Assembly: GCF_000400465.1 (NCBI RefSeq)
Contig: NW_008806286.1
Coordinates: 64,762-128,761 of the forward strand
Length of the DNA: 64,000 bases
Source: Wallemia ichthyophaga EXF-994
Taxonomy: Eukaryota > Basidiomycota > Wallemiomycetes > Wallemiales > Wallemiaceae
Direction of reading: 5' to 3'
Part shown: positions 56,536-64,000 of the stretch, piece by piece
How the letters are laid out: each line of letters begins with the position of its first letter
Position numbering within the stretch: position 1 is the stretch's first letter
The notes under the pieces: generated by a model
The model's database searches: none
Told to the model about the DNA's origin: nothing
Seen by the model: the letters and a program-made list of their open reading frames with translations, nothing else
Made by a program: the position numbers and the translations under genes

Positions 56536-59409
56536 ATGGTTAAACGCGGGATGAGATTTATACCCTTTACATCAACAAAATCATCTTCGAATAATTCAAT
56601 GTCTTCTAGTAGCAGCTCTGCGCCTAGGATTCAATCGCAGCCGCCGCCTAGCACTGATGAATTCACTTTCACAAAGAAACCACAGAATATCCAACCAGCA
56701 CCGCCCAAATCACATTCTATACCACCTGATCATAATATCCTCTCTACTCTTCATTCTCATATTCTTTTTCACGGCTTTCTCGCCGGTGTGGGCTCCGATG
56801 TGACGATAAAGGTCGCCAAGTGGCACAGACAGTACAAGCTACACAAGATTATCCTCACTCAGTCCACCTTCTTCAATTCTCTCTTCCACGGCTCTTTTGC
56901 CGAGACCTTATCCAACGACAAGGCCATTGAGCTCACCTTCGATGATCCAAACATCACCCGCAGCGCTTTCGAGTACTGCCTCGGCTATCTCTATGGCCGT
57001 GCTTCTCCACTGCTTCTCCAAGAGAGACTCAAGCCTTCGCCACGCTACCCTCTCACTCCCTCATACCCCACTTTCGATATATCCACAGATACCGATCCAG
57101 CCCTCGAAGACGCCCAGGTCGCCACTCCCGAGTTTTGTATGGCCTTGGTAGCTACCTCGATTTACCTCGGCTGTCCATCCATCGCCAACAAGGCCATTAG
57201 CTTCATCCTCGCAAGCATCAGCCCTGTGAATATCACAAAGTTCCTCCGTTTCGCTCTCGGTGAGGGTCTCGGTTGCGCCAGGTGCTGGTATGACGGGGAG
57301 CAGCATCCCGCTGTTGGGCTGGAGCAGCTCGGTCAGCCCATCGAGAAAGGTCTCGACACCCACATCGAAGCTGCCGAGTCGGAGCAGACGCACAGTGGTC
57401 TCGCTACTCCCCTCTCAGCTTCCCAAGAGACTGCCATTGATGGTCTGTCCATCCACTCCACCTCGGATGACGACGATGCGTCTTACGAGTACTCTACCCC
57501 TTCTTTCCACTACGGTGCTGCGTCCGATAAGGTGAGTTGTGAGCGTTGTTGCAACAGTATACTCACGCGACACACTACAGATCGGCGAGGCGTGCGTTTG
57601 TTGGCTGTCGCGTTGGGCTCTGGACATGATAGAGATCGAGGACATACTAGTGACCGAGTCGGGCGACATCAAGCACCCCAGCGGCTCCATTCCTTTCGCT
57701 ACGTGGTCCTTAGCAGGCATACCAGCACGTTACATCCGCGCTGTCGTGTCCTCCGATGCGCTCTTCGTCCCTGGTGCCGAATGGCAGCGGTACAAGCTAG
57801 CTGCGCGCATAGTCGAGCTGCGTCGACGCCAAAACAAGGGTGCGCTGTCGTATGCGGACGAATGCGAATTCGACACTATGTTCGCAGATGGTATCTACTA
57901 CACCCACATGACTTTCGAGCAGCTCGCCGCTATTCAGAAGGAGGTGTCACCTACTACCGCACGCCCTTACGTCCCTATTCGTATCCTTCAGCAGGCGCTC
58001 TGGGCGCATTGTGAGCTGCGCAACTCGATCGAAGCATTCGCTCTAAGTGGTGCAGGCGCGGACAGAGATTGCGACCTCGGTTTGACGTACAGCTCGTGGG
58101 AGATTCGCGAGAAAATTCGCACTAAGGAGGGCAAAGCTTGGTCAGAACGGCGTTTCTTTCCCGTGAACAAGGACAGTACAGACCGACTGGGTGATGTGGG
58201 TGGTAATTGATCGAGTATTGAGCTGTCTGACGCGACACACAGGCAGCGTCTATGTACAGCAGCAACGACGAGCTGAACAGATATTCACCGCCGAGCCAAA
58301 ACCGCAACCAGAACCACGCACAGAGAGAAGAGAGTGAGAATGACGAAGATGCATCGGGGCTTGCGGCATCTACACACGACCCACTCGCCGGTGCATCTCC
58401 AGGTTCGCAGCGTCGTCCGCACAGCGAAGCGGAGCTATTCGGTTTGCAGAAGACGCACAGGAACGGTGGAGAAATAGCGCGGCAGATAGAGGCCGACTGC
58501 TTGAATTCGGGTGAAGGCGAAGGTGGAGACTCGGCATCGCTCGCTAGTTCATCACCTACAGCCAGACGCGCCCAGGAGGATAAGTGGTCCCTTGTTGAGC
58601 CCCTCCGCTTTGCCGTTGAGTATTGGATCAAATCGGAGCTCGCGGCGCGGGAGAAGACCTTCTCGCATGCTGTCTTCTACGCGGGTAGCTACATCAATAC
58701 GTACATACAGATCAATGAGCAGAAACATAAACATGGTAATCAGCTGGGTATTTACGTTCATCGCCAGTCTATGCATGAACCTTTGCCTTATGCGTCGTCA
58801 CCGCCTTCGTCGCATGGCAACAATACTGCTTCTCCGCTGCTGTGTAGTGGTGGTGGGAGTGGTGGTGGCTATAATGGTAACGTACCTGTACCGCTTTCCC
58901 CCGTACCCACGATGGATACTCTCCTCAGAGTGAACAGTGCTGGGAGCGACGATTCGAATGGGTCGAACAATCCACCTGCACAACCACAGCCACAGCCTCA
59001 GCCTCAAACTCAGACGCAGTATCACACCCGCAACCACTCACACTCACAACCACACTCACATCCATACTCACATCCATACTCACACACTCACTCCCACTCA
59101 CCACCCACCGATACTGCCAAAGTCGGTCCAGGGAAGCATTCAGGCAGTCAGAACGTGCCACACGCAGCGTACAAAGACCCACGCAAAACGCTGCGCGCTT
59201 TCTTCACTGTACAATGCTCATCCGGTAACGGCACGGCTTTTACAAAATTCAATAGCGCTCCTGATAGCTTCACCACGTCACAGTCATGGGGATGGAAATC
59301 TTCCGTACAGAGATCGTCTGAGTATCTTGCAAATCATGCAATAGGTCCTGACGAGCAGCTGGGCGGCTTGAATTCACTCAGAGCTGTTGTTACTGTGGGG
59401 CTGGTTTGA
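56536..59409 (+). CDS. BTB/POZ-domain protein
   Basis: Three exons: 56536-57531, 57581-58195 and 58243-59409; introns are 49 and 47 nt; 925 aa from the ATG at 56536 (context ACCATGG). A BTB domain spans about residues 80-180 (GVGSDVTIKVAKWHRQYKLH and KIILTQSTFFNSLFHGSFAE). A BACK-like helical region follows, with acidic insert DDDDA. The third exon has a conserved-looking block EPLRFAVEYWIKSELAAREK, KTFSHAVFYAGSYINTYIQI and QLGIYVHRQS, then Gly, Pro/Gln and His/Ser repeats. BTB proteins often are Cullin-3 adaptors, but none is proven here. Further in-frame codons upstream of 56536 exist, so a longer N-terminus cannot be excluded. Confidence 0.78.
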
Positions 59410-59639
59410 GTGGGAGAGGGGATTTTTGGTTGGCTTTTCTTTACGTATCGCGACTTAGGTCTCTCTGTTCACGACTCACGACTCCTCACACATCCCTCAC
59501 ACCCCTCACATCTTTCAAGCAATGGACTTGCTAACATCTCAGCTTATCTCAGCTTATTTCTGTTGAATACAAAATCTGAAAAGGAACACTATTTTGTATA
59601 ACTATCGCTCGTTTGCAATACAATCACTCAATTACATAT

Positions 59640-60629
59640 TTACGGTATCACACTGCCATTTGCATCTGCGAAAAGTGAGACAGTAAGCAGAAAGTTATAC
59701 GGATGACCCACAGGAATTTTAGCATGAGGGTTGTAACCATCAACGACAAAGTCATCAAAGGTGAAGCTGTCGATATCTTGAACGTTCCTCTTGAACTGCA
59801 GCTTTGGGAGTGGCCGTGGCTCTCTCTCTAGCTGTGTGCGCAGAGCGTCGATGTGGTTCGAGTATACGTGTGCATCTCCGAGCTGAATGATGAGTTCGTG
59901 AGCATCAGTTTGGGTGACATGAGCAATCATGTGGGTCAGCAGCGCGTAAGAGGCTATATTGAAAGGTATACCTAGTCCCAAATCTGCTGAGCGTTGATAG
60001 AGGAGGCAAGAGAGTTTCTTTTTCCCGCTTTCGTGGTTGGTATGGCTACTAGCACTATCACCCCCATCACCGCTATTCGGGTCGGTGACGTAGAACTGTG
60101 CAAGCACGTGACAAGGCGGGAGAGCCATCTGTGGGATATCCAGAGGGTTCCAGGCGCTCAATATGATACGCCTGTCGTAGGGATTAGTTTTGATAGTATT
60201 TATGACCTGTGCGAGTTGATCGACGCCTTCGCCGGTGTAATCGTGAGCTGGGCCTTGATAGGAAGCCCCGAAATGCCTCCATTGGAAGCCATACACGGGA
60301 CCGAGGTCACCCACTTCTCTATCGTGAAAACCGAGTTTATCGAGAAAGTGTCTGCTGCCATTCCCGTCCCAAATCTTGACGCCCTTATCGCTGAGCTGAT
60401 TGGCGTGGGTACTGCCACTGATAAACCACAGCAACTCCTCAGCAACACCGCGCCAGAAAACGCGTTTAGTCGTTAGCAGTGGCAGTGTGTTGTCTGAGAG
60501 GGTGAAACGCATGTTCTGGGGAGCGAAGAGGGAGATGGTTCCTGTGCCTGTTCTATCGCCGCGACTGTTGCCGTGATCAAGAACACGCCGGATCAAATCG
60601 AGGTACGCGTCTTCGTTGAGTAAATCCAT
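59640..60629 (-). CDS. TMP1: Thymidylate synthase
   Basis: Single exon of 329 aa. Blocks include RGDRTGTGTISLF, folate and dUMP contacts RVFWRGVAEELLWFISG, the catalytic cysteine in MALPPCHVLAQFYV, and LYQRSADLGLGIPFNIASYA, DAHVYSNHID. A hydrophilic insert (TDPNSGDGGDSASSHTNHES and GKKK) between FYV and LSCLLYQRS is longer than in most species; fungal enzymes often carry an insertion here. It methylates dUMP to dTMP with methylene-tetrahydrofolate. Divergent to PPG1, with 83 bp between start codons. Confidence 0.98.
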   Translation of the reverse strand: MDLLNEDAYLDLIRRVLDHGNSRGDRTGTGTISLFAPQNMRFTLSDNTLPLLTTKRVFWRGVAEELLWFISGSTHANQLSDKGVKIWDGNGSRHFLDKLGFHDREVGDLGPVYGFQWRHFGASYQGPAHDYTGEGVDQLAQVINTIKTNPYDRRIILSAWNPLDIPQMALPPCHVLAQFYVTDPNSGDGGDSASSHTNHESGKKKLSCLLYQRSADLGLGIPFNIASYALLTHMIAHVTQTDAHELIIQLGDAHVYSNHIDALRTQLEREPRPLPKLQFKRNVQDIDSFTFDDFVVDGYNPHAKIPVGHPYNFLLTVSLFADANGSVIP

Positions 60630-60712
60630 TTGTGTTGGTTTTGCAGGTTGCTGGTCGACGTCGAAGAGTTGGGAGTTGTTAGGAGAGATATAAATTAAAA
60701 ATAAAAGTAATT

Positions 60713-61699
60713 ATGGTGCGTATATTGTAGGTATCTGTAGCACCCACTCACGCCCACGCTCAGCCCTATTTGGATCTCGATGTCTGTATCGAGAAATTAC
60801 TAAAGAAGCAGCTGCTCGGTGAGGCTCTGATAAAGGAAATCTGCGAGCGTACCAAGCAGGTGCTCATGCGGGAATCTAACGTCGTGCACATATCTGCGCC
60901 AGTCACCGTCGTCGGCGATATCCATGGACAGTTCTACGACTTGATTGAACTTATGAGGATCGGCGGGTATTCCCCACACACCAATTACCTTTTCCTCGGT
61001 GATTACGTTGATCGTGGTCTCTTCAGCGTGGAGACTATTTCACTCCTCACCTGCCTCAAACTGCGATATCCAGACAGAGTACAGTTGATACGCGGAAACC
61101 ATGAATCTAGAGCTGTCACTCAGACTTACGGTTTCTACGTTGAATGCCTCAAGAAATACGGCTCTCCCACAGTCTGGACGGCTTTCACGGATATGTTCGA
61201 CTATCTCACTCTCAGCGTCGTTATTGATAATCGTATCTTCTGCGTCCACGGCGGTCTCTCTCCCTCCATCCACACCCTCGATCAAATAAAGATTATCGAC
61301 AGGTTCAGAGAAATACCCCATGAAGGTCCTATGGCCGATCTCGTTTGGTCTGACCCTGATCCTGGTAAAGAGGAGTTCGCCATCTCTCCTAGAGGCGCTG
61401 GCTACACTTTCGGTTCTCAAGTCGTGAAAAAATTCCTTCAGATGAACGATATGCAGCACATTCTCCGCGCTCACCAACTCTGTATGGAAGGTTACAGTGT
61501 TCTCTTCGATGACGAGCTCAGCACAGTTTGGAGCGCCCCCAATTACTGCTATAGATGCGGCAACAACGCTAGTATCCTCGAAGTCGGACCAAATGGCCAG
61601 AGACACTTTAATGTCTTTGAAGCTGCACCGGAAAATGAGAGAGATGGTCCTTTACAAATTCAAAATCAAGAAGCTCGGGAGGTCAGTTACTTTTTATAA
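60713..61699 (+). CDS. PPG1: PP2A-like serine/threonine phosphatase Ppg1
   Basis: Exon 1 is the ATG alone (60713-60715), followed by a 48-nt intron (GTGCGT donor, CTCAG acceptor) and exon 2 at 60764-61699; 312 aa. Without the splice the ATG frame stops after five codons, and exon 2 has no Met near its start. Metal-site motifs are GDIHGQF, GDYVDRG and [18 protein letters not shown] is typical of the PP2A branch. [33 protein letters not shown] and the C-terminal SYFL match Ppg1, including its variant of the PP2A methylated tail. In yeast Ppg1 works with the Far (STRIPAK-like) complex and controls mitophagy. Confidence 0.92.
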
Positions 61700-61800
61700 T
61701 CATTATCATGTGCATGTGTAATTTAATCAACATATCAATATATCCTACTTTCTACCTATTTATAGTAGTAGCTTGGGTATCATTTATTGCTTTCCTTTGC

Positions 61801-62995
61801 TTAGGCCAACTCATCTATCAACTTGGCCCGTACTTGCAGAAACTCCTCCCAACGCGATGGCTGATAGGAAGATTTGAAAGCGTCTGTGAAACACCAACGT
61901 TGAGACAACAGAGAATTAGATAATGAGTTTTTGTCAGTGCTGTTATCTTTAGCAGTTTCAATACGCTGATGTCTCTGAGCACGAGCAGCGGCCTGACGGG
62001 GTGTCTGATTCGACGGTGTTGTGTTCCTCTTGACGGTCTTCTGGGGAGTGGAAGTGATGGAAGTGACTGAAGGTTTCTGGGGAGTAGTTCTGCGCGACTG
62101 GAGGTCTTTGAGAGCGTCATTGGTACGAGCGGGACGTTGAGCAGCAGCAGCAGTCTTTGCCGTTTTTATCACAGCCTGTTCCGCTGCATTGCGTCTGCGC
62201 TTAGTCGGCGTTGCTAGACTCTGTTCGAGACCGACTTCGCGCTTCGGTGATGTCTTTTCGAGCGTTCGGCCCGTCTTTCTGAGCGCCTCGAGCTGATCGC
62301 GCGCGTAGAAATCTGCATCCTCGCAATACTTCCTGAATGTATGACCGGTAAGCTGCCAATCGGAGGCGAATTGATTGCGTGTAGGAAGTTCATCTATCTG
62401 AAAGGTGAATGGTGTGATTAGTAGCAGTAAGAATAGTAACGGGTATACACACATTCAATGCGGCAGCCATTGACCAGAATAGGGCACCAATAAGCTCATT
62501 CTTATACTGACCCTTTGTATTGTCGATGTAAAGCTGCTGCTTGGCGGGGACAGCGCCCGCATAAAAAGCATCCATCAACTGGGTGACATCATCGATGCGC
62601 GACTTTGGCATTTCGAATTCTTCGACAAGTTCATCTGCAGTGAGGGGAATTTTAGAGGCGTCGTTTGGCGCGCTAACTGGGTTAAGTGGATTTTGTGCCT
62701 CGGGTGCCTCTTGTGGAACAAGAAGCTTCCTGCACGCTTGAACAACCAATTGAAAGTCCTTGGGACGGATTGCAGATCTGGAAAGAGCGATAGACTCATC
62801 GAATTGGCTGGATAATCCTTGTTGCTCTGCTGCCAGCATCGTACAGACCCAGGGAATAGCTGTGGTACCACCTTTGAGCTCGTGTGAGCCACCTGGCTTT
62901 GTCGCCTTCCTCGCAGCTCTACAGAATTTATCGGCTGTGACTATGATTGTGTCATCAACGACGTCTACAAGTGATTTACGTTCGATACGTTCCAT
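61801..62995 (-). CDS. ORC6: Probable origin recognition complex subunit 6 (Orc6)
   Basis: Two exons: 62995-62453 and 62397-61801, with a 55-nt intron; 379 aa. The first half has two cyclin/TFIIB-like helical modules: AIPWVCTMLAAEQQGLSS with IRPKDFQLVVQACRKLLV, and QYKNELIGALFWSMAAALNI with WQLTGHTFRKYCEDADF. Then a basic, Ser/Thr-Pro-rich linker with TPTKRRR, TTPQKPS and STPQKTVKR (candidate CDK sites and nuclear signals) and a C-terminal helix SRWEEFLQVRAKLIDELA, placed like the Orc6 end that binds Orc3. The assignment rests on this architecture and short similarities; other TFIIB-fold proteins are possible. Confidence 0.58.
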
Positions 62996-63431
62996 TGGTG
63001 GTGGTGAGTTGGAAAGGGAGTGTAACACGTAGATATATTTTGTTTATTTAAAGTCATATTTACATTTACATTTACTTTTAATTCACATCTCCAGGCTGTT
63101 TGCTACATCTTCAATGTGTGCTACGTGTTCAGGCATTTGTAAATATAACTATAAGTTTAAATACAAAAACACGAAAATAAATATAAAACGCGCTTATTCC
63201 ATCTTTACAACATTCCCGCGCTCATTCTCGTCGCTAGTTTGAGTTGGGGATGTATAAAGTGATTGGACGTGATTGGTGAGTAATTTGAAATAATGCAAGT
63301 ACAATTAAACAATTTCCTTTACTCAGATTCCATCCGCCTCCACACGCGATCTAGAACTTGTCATCTCCGCAGTTACCACGTTGAACCTCGACTTCCATCA
63401 GCCACCAAACTCAGTTTAAACTTGCAACCCC
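62996..63431. other. Divergent intergenic region
   Basis: 436 bp between the divergent Orc6-like gene and the membrane-protein gene at 63432. AT-rich, including a TTTACA-type run at 63058-63080; a plus-strand frame 63293-63550 lies out of frame with the gene and starts before the better ATG. No RNA gene or regulatory repeat recognised. Confidence 0.45.
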
Positions 63432-64000
63432 ATGAAACCGTCTTTGCTACCGTTAGACGCTGGCCCAAGCGCTGTTCTCGAGAAGAGGTTGCTCGAATCG
63501 AGGAACAAGTCCAAGTACTTCACTACTTATGTATTCCGTATACCATTTAGCCATCGCTCAATCCCAATTCCCATCCCAAGGGTTTTTGAGCTTCTGGTTG
63601 ACGATTCTCCACCTCAACATATCTCCACGCGTTCCAGGCGATCTGAGCGTACTTTTCACTCCAAATTGAAGCTTTTGTTTCTCTTGGTTGTAGTTGCTTT
63701 CGCTGCAACTTTCATTTTTATCTCTTTCCTTCAAAAAGTGGCTCAAGATCATCAAATTGAACTTCCTTCCCCTTTTCAAGCCGCAACTACACTCCAATTC
63801 ACCAACGATGAGCTTAAATTGTTTTGGTTGGCTGAAATTGACGCTGGTCGCTATCCTTCCAGTAGAAAACTCCCTGATTCCCTTCAATTTGACGATTACA
63901 TCAAGAATCCTGCATTACCTACTTTCGAATACTTAGCACCTATCGTACAATCCCAAATCTTATCTTATTCTGATACCTCCACTTCTACTTCCCCTTACCC
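63432..64000 (+). CDS. Type II membrane protein, N-terminal part, runs off the window
   Basis: The ATG at 63432 opens a frame that stays open for 189 codons to the window end. A cytosolic tail of about 80 residues with many Arg, Pro and Ser is followed by one strong membrane helix (KLLFLLVVVAFAATFIFISF), then a lumenal region starting QKVAQDHQIELPSPFQ. This is the plan of Golgi-resident glycosyltransferases and similar type II enzymes, but no catalytic motif lies within the window and I do not recognise the family. Confidence 0.6.
   Translation, partial: MKPSLLPLDAGPSAVLEKRLLESRNKSKYFTTYVFRIPFSHRSIPIPIPRVFELLVDDSPPQHISTRSRRSERTFHSKLKLLFLLVVVAFAATFIFISFLQKVAQDHQIELPSPFQAATTLQFTNDELKLFWLAEIDAGRYPSSRKLPDSLQFDDYIKNPALPTFEYLAPIVQSQILSYSDTSTSTSPY

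Noticed and set aside
61040-61606. 188-codon frame antisense to PPG1
   Set aside because: Mirror of the PPG1 coding sequence with no independent domain or start context.

Overview
The window is nuclear DNA of a compact fungal genome, most likely a basidiomycete and possibly a Wallemia-like one (an inference from architecture and gene content, not a database match). About 36 protein genes fill roughly 90% of the 64 kb. Most genes carry 1-8 short introns of 36-107 nt (commonly 43-56 nt), with GTRNGN donors, a CTAAC-type branch site and CAG/TAG/AAG acceptors. I reconstructed exons by following conserved protein frames across these introns, and every join listed keeps frame. I saw no transposon, rRNA, CRISPR array or clear tRNA gene.

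Region by region. 0-10.6 kb: N-terminal part of an NDR kinase (Cbk1/Orb6), SDA1, a Trm140-type tRNA methyltransferase, a SAP-domain mitochondrial protein, a divergent microbial rhodopsin, RAD14/XPA, a low-complexity unknown and an eight-exon hexokinase. 10.6-20.9 kb: a helical-repeat unknown, a small membrane protein, a Mn-superoxide dismutase without a mitochondrial presequence, a FAAH-like amidase, VAC8, a Puf4-like RNA-binding protein and a GCR1_C-domain protein. 21-24.7 kb: a divergent H4/H3 histone pair, then the only gene-poor island of the window, holding one secreted cysteine-rich protein gene. 24.7-34 kb: complex I 21-kDa subunit, the largest subunit of RNA polymerase III, a seven-exon PRA1/Yip3 protein, and a head-to-head pair of transcription factors (Ert1/AcuK-like Zn2Cys6-PAS and Crz1-like C2H2). 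34-49 kb: an RA-PH protein, a Gin4/Hsl1/Cdr2-type kinase, DNA polymerase delta (POL3), SF3B1/Hsh155, an unknown, and a tandem CCCH Zfs1/TTP-like protein. 49-64 kb: an MIT-domain protein, Sts1/Cut8, a SET protein, the LIM-RhoGAP Lrg1, a BTB protein, thymidylate synthase, the PP2A-like phosphatase Ppg1, a probable Orc6 and the start of a type II membrane protein that runs off the window.

Most genes are housekeeping genes and there is no operon-like pathway cluster. Loosely shared themes are polarity and cell wall (Cbk1, Gin4-type kinase, Lrg1, RA-PH protein), DNA replication and repair (Pol3, Orc6, thymidylate synthase, Rad14, histones) and carbon/stress control (hexokinase, Ert1-like, Crz1-like, Mn-SOD). 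The most unusual points are: a two-residue insertion in the histone H3 tail between K27 and K36; a rhodopsin that keeps the retinal lysine but has Glu at the Schiff-base counter-ion; four head-to-head gene pairs whose start codons lie only 19-41 bp apart; a 21-bp phased repeat array in the SOD/amidase promoter; microexons, including an exon that codes only for the start ATG; and similar Ser/His/Gln repeats in at least six unrelated genes.
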